Origin: a virus
Strand: one strand, 5' to 3'
IMG/VR virus record: IMGVR_UViG_3300044712_002165
Location: 1-64,000 of that record
DNA length: 64,000 nt
The notes beneath the pieces are model-generated. The model saw only the letters and a list, made by a program, of their open reading frames with translations. It ran no database searches and had not been told where the DNA came from. Below are positions 5,941 to 11,686 of this stretch, piece after piece. A program made the translations under genes and the position numbers. Positions within the stretch are counted from its first letter, which is position 1. Every line of letters starts with the position of its first letter.

Positions 5941-6023
5941 CCCGTGTGGGTTGACAGCGAATACAAGAGCACTGGCACTTAAAAGCCGGACCTTTGCAGG
6001 TGGAAGTCCTGCCACGGGCACCA
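5940..6023 (+). tRNA. tRNA-Leu(TAA)-like with 8-nt anticodon loop
   Basis: Acceptor GCCCGTG/CACGGGC, T-stem GCAGG/CCTGC and encoded CCA are clear. The anticodon stem CTGGC/GCCGG closes an 8-nt loop, ACTTAAAA. Read with U33 the anticodon is TAA (Leu); read from the 5' side it would be TTA (ochre). The D-arm is poorly formed, so it may be degenerate or specialised. Confidence 0.65.
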
Positions 6024-6027
6024 ATTT

Positions 6028-6111
6028 CGCGGCGTGGTTTACCCGGAATAGCAGACGGGGCGGTTTCAAAAACCGACAGCCTTGGAGGTGCAATTCCTCT
6101 CGCCGCGACCA
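6028..6111 (+). tRNA. tRNA-Leu(CAA)
   Basis: 84 nt, with acceptor CGCGGCG/CGCCGCG, anticodon loop TTCAAAA giving CAA, T-loop TGCAATT (G55), and CCA encoded. Fifth Leu isoacceptor in a row. Confidence 0.87.
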
Positions 6112-6114
6112 TTT

Positions 6115-6241
6115 CGGCCGGAGCACATCGGACGAGGCTTAGGCTCGTGTGCGGGTGGAGATACCGAGGCGGTCCCCAGAGACCGATAGTGATCCCGAAG
6201 CGAATCGAGGTGGGAAGCGTGCGGATGACCAGCTCCGGTCG
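6115..6241 (+). ncRNA. Structured RNA resembling the 16S rRNA platform (h23/h24)
   Basis: A 10-bp outer helix joins 6115-6124 to 6232-6241. Inside, blocks occur in the order of the 16S central domain: GTGTGCGG (6147), TGGAGATACCG (6156), AGGCGGTCCCC (6167), then GAGGTGGGAAGCGTG (6207), compared with GTGTAGCGG, TGGAGGAATACCG, AGGCGGCCCCC and GAGGTGCGAAAGCGTG from bacterial 16S. Two long 16S segments are missing. The 16S similarity was judged by eye from memory of consensus sequence; the outer helix is seen directly. It lies directly upstream of a TAGTTAC promoter. Confidence 0.6.
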
Positions 6242-6243
6242 TC

Positions 6244-6250
6244 TAGTTAC
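6244..6250 (+). promoter_or_regulatory. TAGTTAC late-type promoter box
   Basis: TAGTTAC followed by 4 nt and the ATG at 6255. It matches the box found before many virion genes in this window and is proposed as the -10-like element of a phage late promoter. Here the spacing is one base longer than at most other sites. Confidence 0.45.
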
Positions 6251-6254
6251 AGGC

Positions 6255-6821
6255 ATGGACGCTGTTCGCATCGTAAACGTTTTGCTGGAGATGCCGCAGA
6301 TCACGCGTAAAGGAAAGACTGTATACGCGGATGATCAGCCGTTGCGCGACGTTCCAGACGTTGCGGTCAAGGGCAACATCGTCATCATCCGTCAGCCAAC
6401 AGCGAACGCCCTGGTTCCCGAGGGTTTCACGCTCGTCTACTTCATGGACAGCGACGAGTCGGCTGCGGCCATGAAAGCCGGCAAGCTGCCGTACAAGTTC
6501 GTGCACAACCGTCCGCGCTTCTCGTTCGACGCGTCGCCGATCACCGATGTCTGGAAGGGCCAGTTTGACAAAGGCCAGAAGGCCATCCTGGGCGTGCTCC
6601 AGGGCACGAGCGACGAGAACGAGATTTACGTAGACAAAATGACCGTTCGGCCGGCGTACAAGCGCAACACGATCATGCGCCGCTTGGTGGGAGCGCTCCA
6701 GGCGTCGTTCCCAAACGCAAAGGTCAACTTCTCCGGCCCGACCAAGGAAGGCGCGGCGTTCATCCGCGGCACCACCGGCAGCGATTGGGTGCCGGCGCAC
6801 GGCGAAACGCCGGAGTTCTGA
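6255..6821 (+). CDS. Hypothetical protein, possible degenerate GNAT fold
   Basis: A 188-residue protein from the ATG at 6255; an earlier ATG at 6226 lies in the structured RNA. Its C-terminal part, IYVDKMTVRPAYKRNTIMRRLVGALQASFP, has the beta-strand then helix look of GNAT acetyltransferases, where the RxxGx(G/A) pyrophosphate loop would sit, but that loop is not conserved. Treated as unknown. About 60 nt of spacer with a TTGACA precede the initiator tRNA. Confidence 0.75.
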   Translation: MDAVRIVNVLLEMPQITRKGKTVYADDQPLRDVPDVAVKGNIVIIRQPTANALVPEGFTLVYFMDSDESAAAMKAGKLPYKFVHNRPRFSFDASPITDVWKGQFDKGQKAILGVLQGTSDENEIYVDKMTVRPAYKRNTIMRRLVGALQASFPNAKVNFSGPTKEGAAFIRGTTGSDWVPAHGETPEF

Positions 6822-6885
6822 ATGTTTACAGAAGGCTGTTGACAATCGGCCTTCGAGTCGGCACAGTGCGCACGTTCTTTTTGGA

Positions 6886-6960
6886 CGCAGGGTGGAGCAG
6901 CGGTAGCTCGTCAGGCTCATAACCTGGAGGTCGGCGGTTCGATCCCGTCCCCTGCACCCA
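6886..6960 (+). tRNA. Initiator tRNA-fMet(CAT)
   Basis: Begins CGCAGGGTGGAGCAGCGGTA and carries CTCATAA in the anticodon loop. C1 faces A72 unpaired, the bacterial initiator hallmark. The anticodon stem has two G-C pairs and one A-T where initiators usually have three G-C. Canonical D-loop GG and T-loop TTCGATC. Phages rarely carry an initiator tRNA. Confidence 0.93.
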
Positions 6961-6961
6961 T

Positions 6962-7159
6962 TTCCGGCGAAAGCCGGGTGGAGGTTCGGCTGAAACCGAA
7001 CTTCCAGGCGGGCGGCTTCGTTGCAGCCCGCCACCTTTTCTCCGCGCCAGCGCGGGGTAGCGCCGAAAGGCACTGGAAGCGCAAGCAGCTGGATGGTGGA
7101 CGGCGTAGTCGCAAGACTGGCCCCTTCGCCCCTTGGGGAAACCTGAGGGGCGCTGTTTT
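6962..7159 (+). ncRNA. Hairpin-rich RNA between fMet tRNA and tmRNA
   Basis: No reading frame. A run of strong hairpins is visible: CCGGC-GAAA-GCCGG, a 10-bp GGAGGTTCGG/CCGAACTTCC, GGCGGGC/GCCCGCC, CCGCG/CGCGG, GCC-GAAA-GGC, AGTC-GCAA-GACT, and a final CGCCCCT/AGGGGCG. Several carry GNRA tetraloops. Two short stretches echo 16S rRNA (7046-7059, like the 530 loop; 7107-7119, like h27), which may be coincidence. The function is not known. Confidence 0.5.
7127..7159 (+). terminator. Rho-independent terminator before tmRNA
   Basis: 7-bp stem CGCCCCT/AGGGGCG with a 12-nt loop followed by CTGTTTT. It probably ends the upstream RNA unit and separates it from the tmRNA that starts at 7175. Confidence 0.6.
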
Positions 7160-7174
7160 CTGATCTTTGATATT

Positions 7175-7595
7175 GGGGGTGTACTGGTATCGATCTGTGT
7201 AAACAGATCGGTTGCTGCGTGCCGAGGATGATCGTTGGCCTCGTAAAATCTGCGATCAAAACATCAACTGCCAACAGGCTGAGTGATGAGTCGGTCCTCG
7301 CGGAAGCGGAAGCCATCCTGGCCAACCCGGATGCTTTCCTCCCCGCGGAGGTCGAAGCCGTGGCCTAACAAGGTCACCCGGTTGCCTGTAGACGCCTGCT
7401 AAGCAGGGTCAACCGTCATCAGCAGGATCGTGGCGCTTCGAGCAGTGTCGAAGCTCCGGCAGCTGGGTCAAGCTGCACCACAGGCTCTGCGCGATTTTGC
7501 TGATTCAGCGCAGCCTGGACTCAAATCAGCTATGCACGTAGACGCGGCCGGTTGTAGACGCAGAGACGCGGGTTCAACTCCCGCCACCTCCACCA
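7175..7595 (+). ncRNA. ssrA: tmRNA (one-piece)
   Basis: The tRNA-like ends are clear. Acceptor GGGGGTG pairs with CACCTCC with the G3-U70 pair that specifies alanine. TGCCGAGG...TTGGCCTCGTAAAA matches the conserved 5' part, and GACGCGGGTTCAACTCCCGCC the T-arm before CCACCA. Length is 421 nt, against 363 nt in E. coli. A long tag frame ends in TAA at 7368. Its product would free ribosomes stalled on broken mRNAs and mark the nascent protein for proteolysis. A phage-borne tmRNA is known in some mycobacteriophages but is rare. Confidence 0.95.
7270..7368 (+). other. tmRNA tag-peptide reading frame (32 codons)
   Basis: Taking the GCC at 7270 as the resume codon, by analogy to the position of GCA in E. 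coli, the tag begins ANRLSDESVL and ends AEVEAVA, 32 residues before TAA. It is much longer than the 10-residue E. coli tag; its hydrophobic Ala end suits ClpXP-like recognition. The exact resume codon is an inference. Confidence 0.7.
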
Positions 7596-7599
7596 TTTT

Positions 7600-8220
7600 C
7601 GCGCCGCCAAGCTCCGGCTAACCGTGAGGGCTCCGTTGATCCGGTGTACGACAGTTGAAAGATGCACCGGGGAGTAGAGCCACTGTCGGCGGCGCGATTC
7701 AATTTGGTGAGCGCAGCGTCATGACCTGCGCGTTCTCGGCAAAATCCCGTCTGCATAGTGCGTACGAACGAAAGCGGCCAAGCCTGTAGAAGGCGTCAGG
7801 GTGGATATTCGTCGGTGAAAATCCGAAGGCCGAGACACCTTTTTCGTAAACAATACCGCAAAGGTTAGTGGGTTCAGCAGCATCCCGCGACGGTGGAACC
7901 CTTAGGCTGCCAGGCAGAGGTGCGGTGACTCTGCCAACGATTTTGGGGACTACGGACGCGCACCATGGTCAAAAAGCGCGTCCCCGCTGAAAGCTTCGCC
8001 TGACCAGCGTTGTGATGTAGGCTAAACCCCACGCCTGGACGATGAGTGCACGTAGTCGTCCAGTGCCCCTTTCACGAGCCGAAGGCTAGGGTTATCATAA
8101 CGGTCCTAAGGTAGCGACGCTCCGGTGACGGACTTAGCGAGGACGACGAGTCTGCTGTAGCCGTAGATAAATTGTCCGTTTCGATGACGGTCATCGCATG
8201 AATCCGCGACCCGTACAGAA
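7600..8220 (+). ncRNA. Large structured RNA derived from 23S rRNA domain IV
   Basis: No plausible gene lies in 7596-8260. Bases 8097-8117 match the 23S rRNA 1916-1936 region perfectly over 21 nt (the CGGTCCTAAGGTAGCGA element). Other blocks appear in 23S order: GTAGAG (7673), GGTGA (7706), CTCGGCAAAAT (7735-7745), AAGGTTA (7861), then AAATT (8169) and GCATGAAT (8196). About 50 extra bases separate GTAGCGA from AAATT. Perfect local helices include 7600-7608/7688-7696, 7954-7961/7976-7983 and 8035-8042/8056-8063. The rest is too diverged to be a working rRNA. Alternative: a GOLLD/ROOL-type ornate RNA that acquired rRNA pieces. Confidence 0.8.
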
Positions 8221-8263
8221 GACCGAAAAACATCCTATCCGCACACTTGCTCGTTTACAGTTT

Positions 8264-8410
8264 TGTTGGTGGTCCGAACGTGTTGCTTATCATCGGTACC
8301 GCGGGTCGCAGGTTCAAATCCTGCCGTCTCGGCTTTCGATCCGAGGCGTAGCTCAGCCTGGTTAGAGCAGCGGTCAGCATTTGCGACGCGATCCACTTGA
8401 TCACCGACTT
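8264..8410 (+). ncRNA. Y RNA (YrlA-type, circularly permuted tRNA mimic)
   Basis: The ends pair (GTTGGTG at 8265 with CACCGAC at 8402) and carry the conserved Ro60-binding elements GGTCCGAACG (8271) and CCACTTGATC (8393), as in animal and bacterial Y RNAs. The middle is a permuted tRNA: 3' anticodon strand ACCGC, T-arm GCAGG-TTCAAAT-CCTGC (8308-8324), a closed acceptor stem (8325-8332 with 8341-8348), D-arm TAGCTCAGCCTGGTTAGAGC and 5' anticodon strand GCGGT. It sits just upstream of the Ro60 gene, as in Deinococcus. Ends are approximate. Confidence 0.9.
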
Positions 8411-8531
8411 CCTTTTCGTCCCCCTGGGTCGAAAGCGTTCGAGCCGCTCCCTTGCCTGAACGCGATACCCAAGAACGGCCGATGAGCACGGCCGGCGAAA
8501 GCGTTTGGGGAGTGCGCGTGCTCGTCCACAG
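8411..8531 (+). other. Noncoding leader between Y RNA and Ro60 gene
   Basis: 121 nt with no gene. Hairpins CGTTC/GAACG and CGGCCG/CGGCCG are visible. It could be the 3' trailer of the Y RNA or a 5' leader of the Ro60 mRNA. Confidence 0.4.
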
Positions 8532-10214
8532 ATGGCAAAGATCAGCACTGCCTCGTTTCACCGTCGGCGTTCCATTCCCGTCACTGAGCCCATCCCAGGG
8601 CGCAAGGAAATGGTGCCGAACTCCACTGGTGGCTACGCCTGGAAGGTCACCGAGTGGGATCAGCTCGACCGCTTCCTGATCCTGGGCGTCACTGGCGGCA
8701 CCTACTACATCGGCGAGCGCAAGCTCACCGATGACAACGCGGCTGCCGTCAAGGCGTGCATCCAGCTGGATGCCGGCCGTGTTGTTGACCGCGTCGTCGA
8801 GGTCTCCGTCGGAGGTCTCGCGCTCCGCAACGATCCGGCCATCTTCGCGCTCGCGCTCGTCGCTGCCAGCAACGACGCCGAGGCCAAGGCCAAGGTCGCT
8901 GCTGCGCTCCCGCAGGTCTGCCGCACCGGTACGCACCTGCTGCACTACGGCGATTACGTCAACGCTTTGCGCGGCTGGGGTCCCTCGGTCCGCAAGAGCG
9001 TCGCGTCCTGGTACACCGGCCGTGAGGCCGACAACCTGGCGTTCCAGGTCGGCAAGTATCAGAGCCGCGACAACTGGTCGCATCGCGACTTGCTGCGTCT
9101 CACGCACCCGAAGGCTCCGAACGAGGCCACCGACGCGGTTTTCCGGTGGATCGTTGGCGGCATGGAGGCTGTCAACGGCCGGACCGTGAAGCGCAAGGAC
9201 GGCAGCTCGGTCAAGTACCCGTCGCTGCGCGAGCACCTGCCTCGGTTCCTGGCTGCCATGGAAGAGGTCAAGGCAGCCAAGAAGGCCAAGGATGTGGTTC
9301 GGCTCATCACCGAGCACAACCTGCCTCGCGAGGTCATTCCGACCGAGTGGCTCAATGAGGTCGAGGTCTGGGAGGCGCTTCTCCAGAAGATGCCGCTCAC
9401 GGCCATGATCCGCAACCTGGGCAAGATGACCTCCATCGGCCTGGTTCGCCCGCTCTCCGCGGGCGCACGGCTCGTCAAGGAGCGCCTTGGCAACAAGGAC
9501 TACCTCCGGAAGAGCCGCATTCACCCAATCAGCGTCCTCGTGGCTGCGCGGACCTACGCGCAGGGCAAGGGCGTCAAGGGCAGCCTGTCCTGGAGCCCTG
9601 TGCCCGCCGTCCAGACGGCGCTGGATGAGGCGTTCTACGCCACGTTCGGCAACGTCCGGAAGATCGGCAAGCCGGTTCTGATCGCGCTCGACGTGTCCGG
9701 TTCCATGGGTTCGTCCGCGGCCGGTACGGTCCTGCGCGCCTGCGAGGCGACGGCAGCAATGTCGCTCGTCTGGCTGAACACGGAGCCCGAGGTTCACGTG
9801 TTCGGTTTCGGAAGTACGTTCCGCGAACTCGGCATCCGCAAGGGCATGACCCTGGAGGCTGCGTGCCAGAAGGCCGTGCAGGCGAACTTCGGTTCGACCA
9901 ACATCGGTCTGGCGGTTGAGTACGCGGAGCAGCACAAGATCGATGTCGGCGGCTTCATCGTCATGACCGACAACGAGGGCAACACGGGTGAGCAGCCCGC
10001 AAAGGTGATGGAGCGCTACCGCAAGGCCCGCGTTCCTGACGCTCGCCTCGTGATGGCTGCCACGTCAGCCAATCAGTATCGGGCAAGCGACCCGAACGAC
10101 AAGTGGAGCCTGGATGTGGCGGGTTTCGATCCGTCAGTCCCCACGGTCGTCAACAACTTCATCCGCGGCAGCGCGGGCGAGGAAACTGTTGACGAGCCCG
10201 AGTCGGAGGAGTAA
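8532..10214 (+). CDS. rsr: Ro60/Rsr-like TROVE protein
   Basis: A 560-residue protein from the ATG at 8532. The N-terminal ~370 residues form a TROVE (Ro60) HEAT-repeat ring that binds Y RNA and misfolded RNAs. Residues from ~380 are a von Willebrand A domain with an intact MIDAS: DVSGSMGSS, the GSTNIGLAV threonine, and VMTDNEGN. Length fits bacterial Ro60. With the Y RNA upstream this is a full Ro60 RNP locus. Bacterial Rsr works with PNPase in rRNA maturation and decay, which fits the rRNA-like RNAs next to it (inference). A UUCG-loop terminator follows. Confidence 0.96.
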   Translation: MAKISTASFHRRRSIPVTEPIPGRKEMVPNSTGGYAWKVTEWDQLDRFLILGVTGGTYYIGERKLTDDNAAAVKACIQLDAGRVVDRVVEVSVGGLALRNDPAIFALALVAASNDAEAKAKVAAALPQVCRTGTHLLHYGDYVNALRGWGPSVRKSVASWYTGREADNLAFQVGKYQSRDNWSHRDLLRLTHPKAPNEATDAVFRWIVGGMEAVNGRTVKRKDGSSVKYPSLREHLPRFLAAMEEVKAAKKAKDVVRLITEHNLPREVIPTEWLNEVEVWEALLQKMPLTAMIRNLGKMTSIGLVRPLSAGARLVKERLGNKDYLRKSRIHPISVLVAARTYAQGKGVKGSLSWSPVPAVQTALDEAFYATFGNVRKIGKPVLIALDVSGSMGSSAAGTVLRACEATAAMSLVWLNTEPEVHVFGFGSTFRELGIRKGMTLEAACQKAVQANFGSTNIGLAVEYAEQHKIDVGGFIVMTDNEGNTGEQPAKVMERYRKARVPDARLVMAATSANQYRASDPNDKWSLDVAGFDPSVPTVVNNFIRGSAGEETVDEPESEE

Positions 10215-10221
10215 TTCACGG

Positions 10222-10246
10222 GCGGCTCTTCGGAGCCGCTCTTTTG
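10222..10246 (+). terminator. Rho-independent terminator after Ro60
   Basis: Stem GCGGCTC/GAGCCGC with a TTCG tetraloop, followed by TCTTTTG. Ends the Ro60 transcript before tRNA-Ser. Confidence 0.85.
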
Positions 10247-10251
10247 TTTAC

Positions 10252-10341
10252 GGAAGTGTGACCGAGCCCAGTAAGGTACCGACTTGCTAAGTCGAGGTCA
10301 GGGTAAAACCTGCGCAGGAGCGAAGCCTGCCACTTCCGCCA
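10252..10341 (+). tRNA. tRNA-Ser(GCT)
   Basis: 90 nt class II tRNA: acceptor GGAAGTG/CACTTCC, loop TTGCTAA giving GCT, and a long variable arm AGG...CCT. The T-loop AGCGAAG is the same unusual one as in tRNA-Val(GAC). CCA is encoded. Confidence 0.88.
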
Positions 10342-10359
10342 CTTTCCAGAAGCGAAGTA

Positions 10360-10902
10360 ATGTCAAAGCGTCTACCAAAACGCGATTCCACGATTATTCT
10401 GCAACTGGCCATGTCTGCTTACGAGGCGCGCCTGTTGCGCGACGAGCTATGTGGTCAGCTTTCTGAAATGGATTTGGACGACGCTACAGCTGACGTTTTT
10501 GAGGACCACGAAACCGTTCTAACCACGTCTTTCGACGATTGGGTCAACATTCGCCAAAACGACGTATACAGAAAAAGGCTGAGGCCCGTGCTAGAGAAAA
10601 CGGTGAAGGCACTGCGCGTGTCTCTCGGCCTTTCACCTGAGATTCCAACGGTCAAACTGCCGATGGCGTTGGCTGATCGTGACGGGCATACCTTGCAGGA
10701 ATTTAGGCTTTACCTCGACTTGCACAAAAAGGGTCTGCTTGATAATTCAACTAGGCTCAAAGGTCTCGCAAAGTTTGAAAAATGCGCTAGAACGCTGAAC
10801 GCGACTTATATCGCAAAGGATACGTCGTGGTATTACGACGGAACTGTATACGCCACGTTTGACGCGCTTTGCGAAAGGCTCATTAGTGATTTTCGGGAAT
10901 AG
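10360..10902 (+). CDS. Hypothetical protein
   Basis: A 180-residue protein from the ATG at 10360, 18 nt after tRNA-Ser. Charged and mostly helical, with MDLDDATADVFEDHETVL and VLEKTVKALRVSLGLS. Codon use is slightly more AT-rich than the neighbours, hinting at separate acquisition. No family recognised. The stop is 1 nt before the next tRNA. Confidence 0.7.
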   Translation: MSKRLPKRDSTIILQLAMSAYEARLLRDELCGQLSEMDLDDATADVFEDHETVLTTSFDDWVNIRQNDVYRKRLRPVLEKTVKALRVSLGLSPEIPTVKLPMALADRDGHTLQEFRLYLDLHKKGLLDNSTRLKGLAKFEKCARTLNATYIAKDTSWYYDGTVYATFDALCERLISDFRE

Positions 10903-10903
10903 C

Positions 10904-10980
10904 GGGCTCGTAGCTTAGCGATTAAAAGCAGTGGACTCATAATCCTCAGACCGTGGGTTTGAATCCCACCGAGCCCACCA
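10904..10980 (+). tRNA. tRNA with CAT anticodon (elongator Met or Ile2)
   Basis: Acceptor GGGCTCG/CGAGCCC, loop CTCATAA giving CAT. It is a normal elongator with G1-C72 paired. Sequence alone does not tell Met from Ile2, which needs TilS lysidine at C34. The T-loop TTTGAAT has T56. CCA is encoded. Confidence 0.87.
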
Positions 10981-10998
10981 CGTTCTCCTGAAGCAGAC

Positions 10999-11454
10999 AT
11001 GACGTACGCACGCAGCATCAATTCCAAGCAGGCGTTCGAGAGCATTACCGCCAGCGGCGTCCTTTCTGCGCGCCGCCTGGAGACGTACCAAGGGCTCTAC
11101 GAGCACGGCCCCATGACGGCCCGCGAACTCGACAAACTTCTTGGTCGAACCGGCCTCTGGAAACGCTGCTCGGAGCTGGAAAGCATGGGCTTGGTGCGCG
11201 CTGTCGAAACCCGCGAGTGCAGCGTGACTGGACAGGCCGCAACCGTCTGGGACGTGACGGACGTGGCCAAAGCCCAGCCGTACAAAAAGCCCGAGGTGCA
11301 GAAGCGCAAGCTGTACGTTGTCCTCAACCAGCACGGGACTGGTGCTGCCTCGTTCAATCGCCAGGACATCCTCGACTACAAGGAGGCGACGACGGAGGAC
11401 GAAGTTCTGACCATGGACACCATTGACGTGCCGCCTGACTTTTGCTCGAAATAG
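10999..11454 (+). CDS. Winged-helix DNA-binding protein
   Basis: A 151-residue protein from the ATG at 10999. Residues ~30-75 read as a winged helix-turn-helix: LYEHGPMTARELDKLLGR, then LWKRCSELESMGLVRAVETR, then a wing with VTGQAATVWDVT. This layout is typical of small phage and MarR-like regulators that control gene expression. The C-terminal third (KKPEVQKRKLYVVLNQ) is unrelated. It probably acts as a transcription factor; its target is unknown. Confidence 0.8.
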   Translation: MTYARSINSKQAFESITASGVLSARRLETYQGLYEHGPMTARELDKLLGRTGLWKRCSELESMGLVRAVETRECSVTGQAATVWDVTDVAKAQPYKKPEVQKRKLYVVLNQHGTGAASFNRQDILDYKEATTEDEVLTMDTIDVPPDFCSK

Positions 11455-11458
11455 CTTG

Positions 11459-11521
11459 TGCCGCGCAGGAGCCCGCAAGGGCAAGGGTTGATTACCCTTT
11501 TCATCACTTGCGCGGCATTTT
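11459..11521 (+). ncRNA. Three-way-junction RNA with U-rich end
   Basis: A 9-bp perfect outer helix (TGCCGCGCA at 11459 with TGCGCGGCA at 11509) encloses GCCC-GCAA-GGGC and AAGGGT-tgatt-ACCCTT, then TTTT. It could be a terminator of unusual shape or a small RNA or riboswitch-like element in the tail of the winged-helix gene. Confidence 0.5.
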
Positions 11522-11528
11522 CGTTTTC

Positions 11529-11603
11529 GGCCTCGTAGCTCAACATCAGAGCAGCGCGCTTTTAACGCGTTGGTTGGGGGTGAGAATCCCTCCGAGGTCA
11601 CCA
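11529..11603 (+). tRNA. tRNA-Lys(TTT)
   Basis: Acceptor GGCCTCG/CGAGGTC, loop CTTTTAA giving TTT, and CCA encoded. The T-loop TGAGAAT departs at 55 and 56. Confidence 0.88.
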
Positions 11604-11607
11604 GTTT

Positions 11608-11680
11608 AGCCCCGTAGCTCAATCAGTGGAGCGTCGGACTTTGATTCCGAATGTTGCTGGTGCAAGTCCAGCCGGGGCCG
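11608..11680 (+). tRNA. tRNA-Gln(TTG), CCA not encoded
   Basis: Anticodon stem TCGGA/TCCGA, loop CTTTGAT giving TTG. The acceptor has an A1-C72 mismatch and the gene ends at G73 without CCA, unlike nearly all others here. The T-loop is TGCAAGT. Confidence 0.82.
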
Positions 11681-11686
11681 CTTTAC

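Noticed and set aside
7596-8260. Group I intron in a tRNA or rRNA gene
   Set aside because: No P7/P3 core, no flanking exon halves; the tRNA halves downstream are explained as a permuted Y RNA module.
7596-8260. RNase P RNA
   Set aside because: The universally conserved CR-I (GAGGAAAGTCC) and CR-V elements are absent.
8298-8374. Permuted tRNA gene that yields a working tRNA
   Set aside because: No sensible anticodon can be assembled and the flanks carry Y RNA Ro60-binding strands, so a tRNA mimic in a Y RNA fits better.
8457-8515. Hammerhead-ribozyme-like CGATGAG...CGAAA before Ro60
   Set aside because: The conserved U4 is C, and stem III cannot form next to a suitable cleavage triplet.
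8235-9935. Long minus-strand open frame opposite Ro60
   Set aside because: It is the antisense of a well-supported gene, has an Arg/Leu/Val-rich composition typical of high-GC shadows, and matches no family.
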